Assembly: GCA_002366565.1 (NCBI GenBank)
Contig: DFBJ01000009.1
Coordinates: 310,001 to 374,000, forward strand
From: Bacteriovoracaceae bacterium UBA3083
GTDB taxonomy: Bacteria; Bdellovibrionota; Bacteriovoracia; Bacteriovoracales; Bacteriovoracaceae
Length of the DNA stretch: 64,000 nucleotides
Direction of reading: 5' to 3'
A program made the position numbers and the translations under genes. Under the pieces are notes generated by a model that worked only from the letters and a program-made list of their open reading frames with translations, was not told the origin of the DNA and searched no databases. How positions within the stretch are numbered: position 1 is the stretch's first letter; the number at the start of each line of letters is the position of its first letter. Positions 23,995-33,735 of this stretch are shown in pieces.

Positions 23995-25507
23995 GGGGAG
24001 TACTCGGTAGGCAGTGGAAAGTGAACCAAACCCTCGATCTAGAAAAAGCTTAAAGCATTCAGAAAATCTAAAATTCTTTTGTTAGTAATCTAAGTATCGG
24101 TTTTTTTATTCATTATTTTAATTAAAGTTTATAGCTCACCATCAATATTGAGTAATGACTCCCTGAGTTGTGTGTATGGCTTAATTTCTATCTACAATCG
24201 TAAAGTAGTCTAAGCCTGTAATTCTCAAAGTTTCTATATCCGTAGGCCTTTCTTTGAATAAGTTTTGCCTTACGATTATACCCCTCGGTCTTCGCATTAG
24301 TTATTCTAGTCTTGAAGTAATTTAATATTTCAATTCGTCACTTTACTAAAGTTCTACGAAGGGATTGAACTGCTTTTCTTCCTGATTGTGCCATCTCATC
24401 TGTTAGCTTTGTAAGCGCCTTCTTAGCCCGGTTAAAGCCTCTTATATTGTAAATTGAAAGCATCCTCTCTTTAAATTTATAAATCTCTTCAAGCTCTGAG
24501 AAAAGACTATTAATGTGTTTAACAATTGATCTTTGAGAAAGCTTAAGCGATCATCTCTCGTTAAATATAATCTTCTCATAGGATTTGTTCTAGGTTTTAA
24601 GAAAACAGGATGCTTCATTGTTTCAATATGAATTTTATTAAGGACATGGTTAAATAACTTTATGACATGAAACTTATCACTTGTAATTTTAGTATTTGGA
24701 AAATGAGAGTTTACAAATTCTTTATAAGTTGAAGACATATCAATAACAACATTTTTAACATTCTCTCGACATTTAATATCGACAGACTTTGATGACATTA
24801 AGTTATCAAATGAGCGTTCTAGAGTTACTTCATGGACTTTGTTGTTATTAAAATCTACAAATACAGTGGCAAATTCTTTGTAATAAGTTTTCGTATTTCT
24901 AACAAAGCTATATTCATCAACTCCAATAGTCTTGGGCCATTCATAATTCATTTTCTTTGCTTCTAAAGAGAGCTGTTCGTAAAATACTTTATATACTAAC
25001 CATGATGAACATCTAAGTTTTATGGTGACTCTTTTGAGGTCTATAAAGTATGAAGCGCACCACCTGATGTGAGATATAAATCTTTGAGTGGAGCGAAATC
25101 CTTTTCTTATTCCAGGAACAGGTTCTCTAAATACTGAATTACAGTCTTGACATCTAAACCTTCTCTTTCTAATTCTTAGGTATACGATCTTGTCACGAAT
25201 AGGGACGTCTTTTCTTTGAACATAGACTTGATCATGAATATTAGTAGTCTTTGTTGCACACTTTGGACAGACTTCAAATTCAGAAGATTTGTAGGCCTCA
25301 AATTGAATAATATGATTTGTAAGATTTCTTCTATTAGTAAATTTAAGTTCTGGAAGTGAAAATAATTTGTTAATCTGTGATTCGAGCATTGAGTATTCTC
25401 CTTGTAAAAAACTTTGTTGCAAAAGAGTTTTTAGATTCAATACTCGTGCTTATCTTGAGTTTTTTTGTCTTGATTCAGTGCCATCCACTGTTAACCGAGA
25501 AGACCCC
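23995..25507 (-). mobile_element. ISL3-family insertion sequence, decayed
   Basis: Imperfect terminal inverted repeats frame a transposase remnant. The left end starts GGGGAGTACTCGGT at 23995; the right end, read on the minus strand from 25507, starts GGGGTCTTCTCGGT, and both then share CAGTGGA. Total length 1513 bp, normal for ISL3. No 8-bp target duplication is seen at these boundaries. It was inserted between the 137-aa gene and the integrase remnant. Confidence 0.7.
24188..25440 (-). pseudogene. ISL3 transposase, frameshifted
   Basis: The N-terminal 300 residues are intact: a zinc-finger-like CPKCATKTTNIHDQ, CQDCNSVF, an HTH region, then the DDE domain start TIGVDEYSF and NVVIDMSSTYKEFVNSHFPN with its DKFHVIKLFN. 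Near 24540 the frame shifts; the correct continuation SLFSELEEIYKFKERMLSIY is in another frame. It is then interrupted by a TGA at 24338-24340 before the typical end RITNARTEGYNRKAKLIQR. Two lesions make it non-functional. Confidence 0.85.
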
Positions 25508-25529
25508 ATTTCGTCTGTTATAGATTAGT

Positions 25530-25582
25530 CCTCTAAGAATATAAATATAACTATAAATTATGAGTCGGACAATTCTTAGAGG
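25530..25582. repeat. 11-bp inverted repeat at the integrase end
   Basis: CCTCTAAGAAT (25530-25540) and ATTCTTAGAGG (25572-25582) are perfect inverses separated by 31 bp; the second copy covers the integrase stop codon. Possibly the integrase terminator or a recombination arm. Confidence 0.6.
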
Positions 25583-25923
25583 CTCTTGAATTCGAACGAA
25601 ACAAACTTACAAGCTTTCTCCATAAACTCTTTATCTAAGTGAGCATAAATCATCGTCGTTTCGATTCCTTTATGTTTAAGTAGTTTTTGAAGCGTATAGA
25701 TACTGCCTCCATTAATTACAAAATGACTGGCGTTAGTATGTCTTAAATCGTGAAAGCGAATTATTTTATCTAAGCCCGCTTTCTTTTGTGAAGGCTTAAA
25801 ACGTCTTAAATTGATGTGGTCATAAGGGAGTGGGCTTCCATCATGTCTGCAAAAAGAAAATTGGTGCTCAGGCTTAAATATACGGAATTGGCTTGATTGC
25901 TTTGATCTTGTTCCTATGTTAAA
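25576..25923 (-). pseudogene. Tyrosine integrase, C-terminal remnant
   Basis: About 115 codons are readable without a start codon. The catalytic C-terminus of phage-type integrases is clear: FHDLRHTNASHFVINGG (HxLRHT box), TLQKLLKHKGIETTMIYAHL (second His and nucleophile Tyr), ending VSFEFKSL. The first half, including the first catalytic Arg, is missing, so it is a dead gene. It may have come with the accessory region; it is the only integrase trace near the ssrA attachment sites. Confidence 0.82.
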
Positions 25924-26174
25924 CGAGAAAAAATAGCAAATTATTATTAATTTCAGAATTTATATTTAAAAAGTATAAACGTTTTTTTGAAATGTATAAG
26001 CAATAATTTCCCTCTCTAAAATAAAATAAGTCAGATGAGCTTCTCATTAGAATCCTAAGTTAAATTAGTTACGAATTATTAAGAAAGACTTCTTCACTTA
26101 TCTTTTATCGTTAAGAAATCTTGACTCATGTATTAACAGTTTAGTTACGTTAAATCATTAAGGAGTTTAGAAAA

Positions 26175-26942
26175 ATGGAAAAAATAGTAAAGCTAGAATC
26201 TTTGTTTCATAGAAGCAAAAAGCGTATTAAAGACCTTGGAGAAGTGTTTACTCCTGATAGGTATGTTGAAGATATGTTGGACTTAATTTCAGATGGAAAA
26301 AGACGATTTTGGTGTGATGAGAAAAATGTATTCTTTGAGCCATGTTGTGGTCATGGAAATATTGTAGTTTCGATTTATAAGAGAAGATTGGAATCAATAT
26401 ATAAAAATAATTTTAAAGAGTATTTAAGAGATGCAGCATTGTATGCAGTTTCAAATTCAATTAATACTTTATGGGCGATAGATATTGATGAAAAAAATAT
26501 CGAAAGCTGTAGAACAAGAATATTATTTGAATCAATTCTTTTTATAAAAAACAAACTTAACTATCAATGTGAAATTGAGTTGCTGGAAGACTATCAGGAG
26601 TATTTTGTACAGGTGCTTTGTGCAATAAAATGGCATATCTACCAGAATGAAGCATTGTCAGCTTTGGATAGTAATAAAAAAATAGAAAGAAAATACTTAA
26701 GAATAAAAGCTACTAATAAATGGATTCGTGAGAATGGAACCCAAGAAATGAACTTCAAGGAAACTTGGGCATTTTTTTACAATGAGTGTGAAAAAGAGGA
26801 GTTAATACCTCTTGAATATGAAAAAGCTAAAAGCTTTTACAATGCAATGTTAATGAATAAAAAAAAGAATAATGATGATTTTGAGTTTGCCGCTATTATG
26901 TACCAATATCATTCAATGAAAAGTATTAGGAAGGTGTCTTAA
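26175..26942 (+). CDS. N6-adenine methyltransferase-like subunit lacking motif IV
   Basis: 255 aa, AAGGAG-led ATG. The N-terminal LGEVFTPDRYVEDMLDL (about residues 21-37) corresponds to motif X, FFEPCCGHGNIVVS (about 54-67) is the SAM-binding motif I, and TLWAIDIDEKNIESCRTR (about 97-114) is motif II. No NPPY/NPPF catalytic motif is found in the C-terminal half, which is helical. It is therefore a SAM-binding half-methyltransferase or a structural partner. The stop codon abuts the start of the next gene, which carries NPPY; the two may work as a heteromer (inference). Confidence 0.78.
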   Translation: MEKIVKLESLFHRSKKRIKDLGEVFTPDRYVEDMLDLISDGKRRFWCDEKNVFFEPCCGHGNIVVSIYKRRLESIYKNNFKEYLRDAALYAVSNSINTLWAIDIDEKNIESCRTRILFESILFIKNKLNYQCEIELLEDYQEYFVQVLCAIKWHIYQNEALSALDSNKKIERKYLRIKATNKWIRENGTQEMNFKETWAFFYNECEKEELIPLEYEKAKSFYNAMLMNKKKNNDDFEFAAIMYQYHSMKSIRKVS

Positions 26943-28400
26943 ATGGGAGCGTTACCAAAAACAAATGCACATGTAGTTAATGTTCTCGGAAATGTGATTG
27001 GTCGTGACCAGCCAATAATGAGAATGGATAAAGCTGTTGAGATGATATCAGTGGTTGGAAAGGAAGTCTTTTTAGATGATGAAGTCGTTTTCTTTGATCC
27101 TTTTTGTAAAGCTGGTGAATTATTACTTTCATGTGCCTATATAAGATGTTTTTTTAAGATGGAGAAAGGGAGAAAGCTTTTAGATGTAGATGAAATATAT
27201 TCTGAACTATTTAATAGTGAAAGATATTTTGGAATTGCTCCTGATGAAAGACACCATAAGTTAAGTCTAAGAACTTTTCTTGGAAATGAAAATTCTCATA
27301 ACGAAGAGTTTAATAGGATTATAGTTAACGGTAATTACCTGTCAGAAGAAGATGGAAGGCTAGATAAAGAAAAATATAATACGGAGTTTTTTAAAATGAT
27401 AGAATTTATAAAAGAACTAACAAATAAAAAGAAAATTGTAGTTGTTGGAAATCCTCCGTATCAAGAGGCTGATGGTGGGGGGAATGGTAAAAGTGCAGTA
27501 CCTGTCTATAATCTTTTTACAGAATCATTAATTGATAACCAAGACATTTCAGAATTCGTTTTAGTTATACCATCAAGATGGTTTGCTGGAGGTAAGGGGT
27601 TGGATAGCTTTAGGGATAAGGTTATGAATTCTGGGCATATTAAGAAAATAGTTAATTTCTCAAATAGCTCTCATGTTTTTCCAACAGTAGATATTAACGG
27701 AGGAGTTTGTTTTTTAAGCTACGATAAATCAAAAAAATATGATGAATTTATGTTTAAAGATGGTGAAGTTGAAGAGAATATTGATTTAGCAGGATTTGAT
27801 ATAATACCAGACGACCCATTAGCTTTGAGATTAATGAAAAAAATAAATAAAGAATGGAAAGGTCAATGGGTGGGGGAAGTCGCTATGGCAAGAAATGCAT
27901 TTTCTATTTTATCTAATGGTTATCAAGGGATACCAGAAAGAAAAAAGCAAACGGGTGATTTAACATGCTATTTTCTAAGAAAGCAGGTTAGATACATTCA
28001 AGCGAGTGAAGTCAGGAAAGGTTGTGAGTTAGTAAGCAAGTATAAGGTTGTAATACCTAAGGCTGCGGGTGGTTCAAAAGGGAAGAGAAGGTCAACAATA
28101 CCGTTGAATTCAATATTTATCCTGAATCCAAACGAAATTTGTAGTGAGACATATAGTGTCGTTCACTCTTTTGATAATAAAGAAGAGGCAGAGAACTTTA
28201 AAGAGTATTTAAAAACAGACTTTGCAAGATACTTAGTAGGCTTGAGAAAGATAACTCAGAATGTCTCAAGGGGAACGTGGTCATGGTTACCCCTTATAAG
28301 CTCAAAAAAAATAACAACAGAAAAAGAGTTGTTCAAAATGTTTTCATTAAGCAAGAGTGACGTTGAAAATATAAAGAAAAAAGTGAAAGAGTGGTCTTAA
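26943..28400 (+). CDS. Eco57I-type methyltransferase subunit with NPPY motif
   Basis: 485 aa. The catalytic motif IV VVVGNPPYQEADGGG (about residues 167-181) and the following FVLVIPSRWFAGGKG and GGVCFLSYDK are typical of Eco57I/type ISP and TaqI-like N6-adenine methyltransferases. The expected motif I is degenerate: FFDPFCKAGELLLS (about 48-61) has Lys-Ala instead of Gly-Ser/Gly. The C-terminal part (about 300-485) resembles the target-recognition and helical region. Fused end to end with the previous gene (0 bp) and 1 bp before the helicase gene, so the three form one operon. Confidence 0.83.
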   Translation: MGALPKTNAHVVNVLGNVIGRDQPIMRMDKAVEMISVVGKEVFLDDEVVFFDPFCKAGELLLSCAYIRCFFKMEKGRKLLDVDEIYSELFNSERYFGIAPDERHHKLSLRTFLGNENSHNEEFNRIIVNGNYLSEEDGRLDKEKYNTEFFKMIEFIKELTNKKKIVVVGNPPYQEADGGGNGKSAVPVYNLFTESLIDNQDISEFVLVIPSRWFAGGKGLDSFRDKVMNSGHIKKIVNFSNSSHVFPTVDINGGVCFLSYDKSKKYDEFMFKDGEVEENIDLAGFDIIPDDPLALRLMKKINKEWKGQWVGEVAMARNAFSILSNGYQGIPERKKQTGDLTCYFLRKQVRYIQASEVRKGCELVSKYKVVIPKAAGGSKGKRRSTIPLNSIFILNPNEICSETYSVVHSFDNKEEAENFKEYLKTDFARYLVGLRKITQNVSRGTWSWLPLISSKKITTEKELFKMFSLSKSDVENIKKKVKEWS

Positions 28401-28401
28401 T

Positions 28402-30867
28402 ATGGCAAAGCTAGAGTTATATGCATATTCAACAGATAGCTATCTAAGAGACTGTGTCGTAAAGGTAGGTCATACAGAGATAGGGCGAACTGATACTCGG
28501 GTGAAAGAACAGTTTGGTACTAGTAATCCTGAAAGACCTAAGTATATACATATTGGTGAACTTCCAGATGGTTTAACAGATAAAGATGTTCATAACGTGA
28601 TGATTATGAATGGGTGTAAGCATATAAAAGACGCACCTGGGAAAGAATGGTTTAAGGTAACATCACTGGATGACCCTTTTGAGGATGTCAGACGTGCATA
28701 TAATAAAATTATGCATGGTAGTAATCGGCCAGACAATTTCACTCTAAGAGAAGAGCAAGCAGAGGCTGTAGACAAGGCAAAAAAATGGTTACTTAAAGAG
28801 TATGATGAGAATGTAATTCGCTCAGCAACCCACCCTGAAAGGTTCTTGATTAATGCAAAAATGAGATATGGAAAATGCTTCACTAGTATTCATTTAGCAA
28901 AGGCGTTAAATTCAAAAAATACATTAATTGTTACATATAAACCAGATGTAATTGGTGAGTGGATAGACACTGTTAATAAGCAGGTTGCTTTTGATAAATG
29001 GGTTGGTATAAGGGCCAAGAAAAAGAAGGGACAATATGACCCATGTTTAAATGATGAGGGTGGGTTTCCAACTGTAGATGGACCAATTGTCATGTGCGTT
29101 TCTTTGCAGGATTTATGGATTGGTAATAATGGTGAAACTAAAAAGAGGTTACACAAAATACCAAAGATTTCATGGGATTTGATAATTTTTGATGAAGTCC
29201 ATTACGGAAGTAGAACTGATAGAGCAAAAGATATATTAGATAAGTTAGATTACAAATATAGACTAGACTTGTCAGGGACACCTTTTAGGTTAATTGAGCA
29301 AGATGATTTCTGTGCACAGCAAGTTTATACATATAGCTACTTAGATGAACAGGAAAGAAAGAGGAAAGAGGCAGAGTTAGACCTAAATGAAGAGAAAGAA
29401 GGGGTCTACAGACAACTGCCTGACTTAAATGTAGCAACAATTGAAATCACAGAAGCTGATATTAAGGAACAAAAAGATAAGTTTGAAACAGACGACATAG
29501 ACTTTTCACTAAATACTCTTTTTGAGACTCAAGAGGGGGAGTTTGTACATGAGGATGCCGTTGGGCACTTTATAGATGGATTATGTAAAAGAGAGCATGA
29601 TGCTAGAGCAATAAGTGTCTTTGGAAAACTTGGTGAACAACTCGGATGCCCAGCTAAAAGGCATAGTGTTTGGTGGATGAATAGAGTTGATTCAATATCT
29701 GCATTAATAGAGAAATTGAAAAAGCATCCATACTTTTCAAGATATGAATTGATAAATGCATCAGGAAGCGATCGTAAGAAAGGTGATAACGACGATAATA
29801 TAATTGCAAGAGATAAGTCAGTAGTTCAAGAAGCAATTCAAAACGTAGAAAATGATGCCTCTAAGTTAGGAACAATAACTTTTACTTGTGGTCGTTTCTT
29901 GACAGGTGTAACGATAAAAGAATGGGAAAGTATTTTAATATTGTCAGATGTTCAGTCCGCAGAATCATATTATCAAGCTATTTTTAGAGTACAGTCGGCT
30001 TGGGTTGATAAAAAAACGCAAGAAATTGTTAAAAGGCGTGCTTGGGTATTTGATTTTGCAATAACAAGATGTCTGAAAGTAACATATGATTGTGCGTCTA
30101 ATATTGCTGACCAGGTAGACCAACAAGAAAGCTTTGAGCAAAGAGTTGATGTTAATAAAAATAACTTAGAGATTGTCACTGAAGGTCTTTGTGAATCATT
30201 AGATATCAAAAGATTTTATGAAGGTAGATTAAGTGGAGACTCAACTTCTGCAAAAGACATCTTTGAAGTATTAAATCATGAAGGCTCAAAGATTGCCTTA
30301 GCAAGAAGAATTACCTCTAATGTACTAGTGAACTTTAGTTGCTTAAAGATATTAGAATCAAATCCAGAATTATTAGATATATTAAAAAAAGTTAAAGGAT
30401 ATAGGACACAAGATGTTGGTTCAATAACAGCAGATGAATTAGTAACGATTGGTGCAGATGCAGCAGATTTGGAAGATGTGAAAAACGACCCAAATGCAAC
30501 ACCAGAAGAGAAAGAGAAAGCAGTTGAGGACTTTGTTGAAAAAGAGAAAGATAAAGAAAGGCAAAGTCGCAAGAAGTGGTATGCAACACAAATTAAAAGG
30601 CTTGCTATTTGTATGGCAGATTTTATCTACATGACAATGGAGCGTGAATATAACATTGATGATGTAATACAAACAAAGTCTCCAGAGTTCTTTGAAGTAA
30701 TGACAGGTATCTCTAAAGATGATTTTGTCTTACTATGTGATTTAGGTTTTATGAATAGATTTGCACTAAATAGAATTGTAAGAGAGTTTAGAGACCAAGA
30801 GGATACTTCATTAAATCCAGAAGAATATATTTACGAAAATTTAAAATTATTAATTGAAGCAGCATAA
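28402..30867 (+). CDS. GIY-YIG-type domain fused to SF2 helicase (restriction subunit)
   Basis: 821 aa. Residues 1-90 resemble the T5orf172/Mug113 branch of GIY-YIG nucleases: ELYAYSTD, CVVKVGHTEIGRTDTRVKEQ, VHNVMIM and GKEWFKV give the Tyr, Gly, Arg, His and Glu positions. Then an SF2 motor: Walker A-like AKMRYGKCFTS (about 153-163), DEVHYGS (motif II), LSGTPFRL (motif III), FTCGRFLTGVTI and YYQAIFRVQ (motif VI). The C-terminal 250 residues are helical with an acidic KEKEKAVEDFVEKEKDKERQ-type coil. Probably the DNA-cleaving, translocating subunit of a restriction system with the two methyltransferase-like proteins upstream. Confidence 0.82.
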   Translation: MAKLELYAYSTDSYLRDCVVKVGHTEIGRTDTRVKEQFGTSNPERPKYIHIGELPDGLTDKDVHNVMIMNGCKHIKDAPGKEWFKVTSLDDPFEDVRRAYNKIMHGSNRPDNFTLREEQAEAVDKAKKWLLKEYDENVIRSATHPERFLINAKMRYGKCFTSIHLAKALNSKNTLIVTYKPDVIGEWIDTVNKQVAFDKWVGIRAKKKKGQYDPCLNDEGGFPTVDGPIVMCVSLQDLWIGNNGETKKRLHKIPKISWDLIIFDEVHYGSRTDRAKDILDKLDYKYRLDLSGTPFRLIEQDDFCAQQVYTYSYLDEQERKRKEAELDLNEEKEGVYRQLPDLNVATIEITEADIKEQKDKFETDDIDFSLNTLFETQEGEFVHEDAVGHFIDGLCKREHDARAISVFGKLGEQLGCPAKRHSVWWMNRVDSISALIEKLKKHPYFSRYELINASGSDRKKGDNDDNIIARDKSVVQEAIQNVENDASKLGTITFTCGRFLTGVTIKEWESILILSDVQSAESYYQAIFRVQSAWVDKKTQEIVKRRAWVFDFAITRCLKVTYDCASNIADQVDQQESFEQRVDVNKNNLEIVTEGLCESLDIKRFYEGRLSGDSTSAKDIFEVLNHEGSKIALARRITSNVLVNFSCLKILESNPELLDILKKVKGYRTQDVGSITADELVTIGADAADLEDVKNDPNATPEEKEKAVEDFVEKEKDKERQSRKKWYATQIKRLAICMADFIYMTMEREYNIDDVIQTKSPEFFEVMTGISKDDFVLLCDLGFMNRFALNRIVREFRDQEDTSLNPEEYIYENLKLLIEAA

Positions 30868-30869
30868 AA

Positions 30870-30894
30870 AAGGGTAGTCCTTTTGACTACCCTT
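30870..30894 (+). terminator. Terminator of the R-M operon
   Basis: AAGGGTAGTC-CTTTT-GACTACCCTT, a perfect 10-bp stem right after the helicase stop; only a short T-rich tail. Confidence 0.7.
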
Positions 30895-31039
30895 AGTGTA
30901 ACAATACATACGCAAGTCCTTTGTAATCCAAAGTCTAGTCAGCTAAGTCAGGCAGGAGACTCAAAAGATAGTACTTATGAGATATCTATCAGTTGACATA
31001 ATTTTTATGACAGTCTTTTTGGACTCTAGGACATCTAAG

Positions 31040-31168
31040 TCACCATACTTGTTTTATTAGTTCATTTTCTGTGTATTCGGTAAACTCGCTATATAAATCA
31101 AATGGATAAAATTGAATTTCCGTCTGAGTATCAGTTTCATAGTTTTTAATGGCTGTTCCTGAAAGCAA
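31040..31168 (-). pseudogene. Short gene fragment
   Basis: A 42-codon frame on the minus strand reads like a protein C-terminus (SGTAIKNYETDTQTEIQF, then YPFDLYSEFTEYTENELIKQ) but has only a TTG start without RBS and a stop directly upstream. It looks like the tail of a deleted gene. The rest of 30895-31269 shows nothing else that I can support. Confidence 0.35.
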
Positions 31169-31269
31169 TCACTCTAAAAAGAAAAGTAAACTTAAGCTGA
31201 AACCTTAGAGATTGATATGTTTACACAGGATTATTTTACTAACATTTCAATTTAAGAATTAAAGAATGA

Positions 31270-31872
31270 AAGAGAAAATTAGATGAGATTGATAAAGCTG
31301 ATTTTAAAAATAGCTCCTTTGATAATATCTTTAAGAAGGTTATAGAGACTTTTTGCGGTATTGTACTTTGTCGAGTAGCTCTATCTTTTGGTAAGGTTAC
31401 TGGAGTTCCAGAATTCGGCTTATTTCGAGCAAGACAGGTTGATGTATCATTTGATTTAGATGATCCTGACAGTTACTGGGCAAAACCTCTTGGGTTACAA
31501 AAAGAATATGGACGATGCCATTCTGTTGGAGAGGCTCGATTCTATGCTTCTAATTTTTTACTATCCACAGTTCTTGAATGTAGAGCAAGGCCTGGTTCAG
31601 AATGGGTGATTACTGAGTTTGACAGCAAGGAGGACTCAATATTTGGATCAGTCTTCTTAGGAGGCGTGGGGGCTGGCTTTGACAGAATAATTGGGCATCA
31701 GGGTAGACTAGATTCATTTTTTTCTCAATTGAATAAAAGTGAAAAAAAGAAGAATATTTTTTTGTACGAATATATAAGTAAGAGACTAGGAGAGAATTTG
31801 CTGAGACTCAAACCTCCACCATTTATCAGCTTACATTTATCAATAATTAAAAATTGCTCCATTCCGCAGTAA
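31270..31872 (+). pseudogene. RES-domain protein, 5'-truncated
   Basis: The frame is open from 31270 after a TGA but has no ATG, GTG or TTG start before the middle of the domain. The readable protein contains FGLFRARQVDVSF, EYGRCHSVGEARFYASNFLLSTVLECR and GSEWVITEF, the arrangement of RES domains (an Arg, a GR, a Tyr-Ala and a Thr-x-x-Glu region), known as NAD-degrading toxins paired with Xre antitoxins. No antitoxin frame stands upstream. A translation beginning at GTG 31606 would lack the active part. I call it decayed. Confidence 0.55.
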
Positions 31873-32104
31873 CTTTAATAGTGTTGTTAAATAGGTTTTT
31901 GGACTCATCTAGACCGTTTTCATTCTAAATAACAAGAGCTCACGGTAGTCGTAGTCAACTTACAATAAAAAATATTAAACGGCTCTTTATAAGTATAGAA
32001 GATGACTACATTTAACCTCAGTTTAAGAAAGCTTAAAACAATTATATTCAGAAAGCCTATTATCTTCGTAATTGATGTTCAATACTTCTTATTTTAGCAG
32101 CTTT

Positions 32105-33250
32105 TTAAGCTGCATGGATATTTTCTATTAAGTCTTGGTAGTAATAGTCAAATAAGCTGCCAACTTGATCAACACATATTTTTCCATCATTAAGCCTTTT
32201 ATAGAAGTCAGATTGTAGTGTTGACCTTGTATACTGGTCTTTCAGAATTGGTGCCATTTCATCATTAACAAGACCTAATGATATTAAGTTTTTAGACCTG
32301 GAATCATCTTCATATATCCTATTAAATGCTCTCATCGTATGTGTTGTAAAAAGCTCGCTGAAGCTTTTATGCGCCCAAAGATCTACATGAAGAAGATCTA
32401 TACAGAGACTTACTGACCTAAGTTCAATACTTTTTTTGCTTACGTTATTATTTTCTATGTCCTTAATTATATCATTATAGCTATCTAGGCATCCTTTGTA
32501 TTGGCTACCTTTCCTTGTGTATAGCTGCCATGACATTAACCCAATGAATCCAACGATACCTGTCATAAAAGTGAGTAGTCTAGCCGCTTTAGTCTCAATG
32601 ATTTCTTTTTTTATTCGTATGGTATTTATCCTAGTATTAATGCTTGTTGCTATTTCCCTATTTTTAATATTCTTACTTTCTTCGTTAGAGACTATTTTTT
32701 TGTTGAGTTTACTATTGTCAAATACTGAAGCATAGTCTTCTTTAAGCTCCTTCCCTAAGTAGTCAAGATTTTCATATCCTCCAAAGAATAGACTAAAGTT
32801 TAGTAAACAGAAAAGAACTGAGTGTGTGATGATTGCGTAAGATGTTCTAAAAAATATAATATCCCATTTGGGGTGATTCCTAAAAGTTGAAAGTTTCATA
32901 AAAAATGTTTTATTGATAAAATGATTTACTGTCTTTACAAATGAATGAGTTATTTTATAGGTGGACTTTATATGATAGCGATTTGTAAAATATCGATAAA
33001 TGAACTCTATAAGACCTGTTATAAGGTATAGTGATGCTAAGCCAGTTAAAGAAAATGGATATGGATTACTTTGACTTAGGCTACCTCTAAATAGATCGTA
33101 TCCAAGTTTGGTAATAAAAATGAGTGGAATCGAAAGGTATATCAGACCAAAAATGTGTTCATACTTTTTAGTCCTAAGCAAGACTGGAGAATGAATACAT
33201 CCAATCATTCTTTGTCCATTTGATTTTATTTCAAATTTATATTTATCCAC
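32105..33250 (-). CDS. Multi-pass membrane protein of unknown function
   Basis: 381 aa, GTG start behind AAAGGA. Hydrophobic segments at about residues 32-52, 68-87, 138-158 and 225-245; the region between (about 165-220) is charged and helical (SNEESKNIKNREIATSINTRINTIRIKKEI). The C-terminal 130 residues are soluble and helical. No family recognised. It sits alone between two non-coding stretches at the edge of the accessory region and is more AT-rich than the core genes. Confidence 0.65.
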   Translation of the reverse strand: MDKYKFEIKSNGQRMIGCIHSPVLLRTKKYEHIFGLIYLSIPLIFITKLGYDLFRGSLSQSNPYPFSLTGLASLYLITGLIEFIYRYFTNRYHIKSTYKITHSFVKTVNHFINKTFFMKLSTFRNHPKWDIIFFRTSYAIITHSVLFCLLNFSLFFGGYENLDYLGKELKEDYASVFDNSKLNKKIVSNEESKNIKNREIATSINTRINTIRIKKEIIETKAARLLTFMTGIVGFIGLMSWQLYTRKGSQYKGCLDSYNDIIKDIENNNVSKKSIELRSVSLCIDLLHVDLWAHKSFSELFTTHTMRAFNRIYEDDSRSKNLISLGLVNDEMAPILKDQYTRSTLQSDFYKRLNDGKICVDQVGSLFDYYYQDLIENIHAA

Positions 33251-33735
33251 GAGTTTTCCTTTGTTGTGTATGTTGAAGAATTATAGTGGAAGAATTAGAG
33301 ATGTTTTAAATGTTGTAGATAACTTATTGGAATCTATATATCTATTTTTTTGTATATCAAGAAAACTTAAATAACTGCTGCCCAGTATTATAGGTATTTA
33401 AGTAACTTCTTTTTCAGTCTACTTGAGCCGGTTATCTATGAATGTTGAGGAAATCTTTTATGGCAAAAGTTTCGAATAATACTTTAAGAGGCTATTCAAT
33501 AAATCCAAGTTACTTTTTAAAAATTTTCTAAGAATAAATATGGTGGACGAAATTTTACCGATAAGTTATTTAAAATTGATGTAGTACTTTTTATTGAATC
33601 TAGCGGTTAGTCTTGATCAGCTATTTTGTAAACCTAGATTTAGTTGATATATTCAAATACGGCTCCTGTTGTATAGCATTTAGAGATTTTATATGAAATA
33701 GATATTTAATCTTTGATAACTCTCTTCTTTCTTAA
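33251..33735. other. Non-coding stretch with a possible gene relic
   Basis: 485 bp without a full gene. Between about 33460 and 33606 the plus strand reads MAKVSNNTLRGYSINPSYFL and then, one frame over, KNKYGGRNFTDKLFKIDV before a stop, as if a short gene end had been frameshifted. Otherwise I see only AT-rich sequence. Confidence 0.3.

Noticed and set aside
30276..30672. Overlapping minus-strand frames opposite the helicase C-terminus
   Set aside because: Ser/Leu/Phe-rich products typical of antisense reading of an acidic coiled region; no RBS or start context.
31812..31823. ACCTCCACCATT, identical to 12 bp spanning the ssrA 3' end, as the far boundary of a 12.9-kb island
   Set aside because: It lies within the coding frame of the RES remnant, has no terminator behind it and no inverted arm matching the other ends. 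The site at 21308 explains the ssrA data better. It remains a weak candidate for an older boundary.
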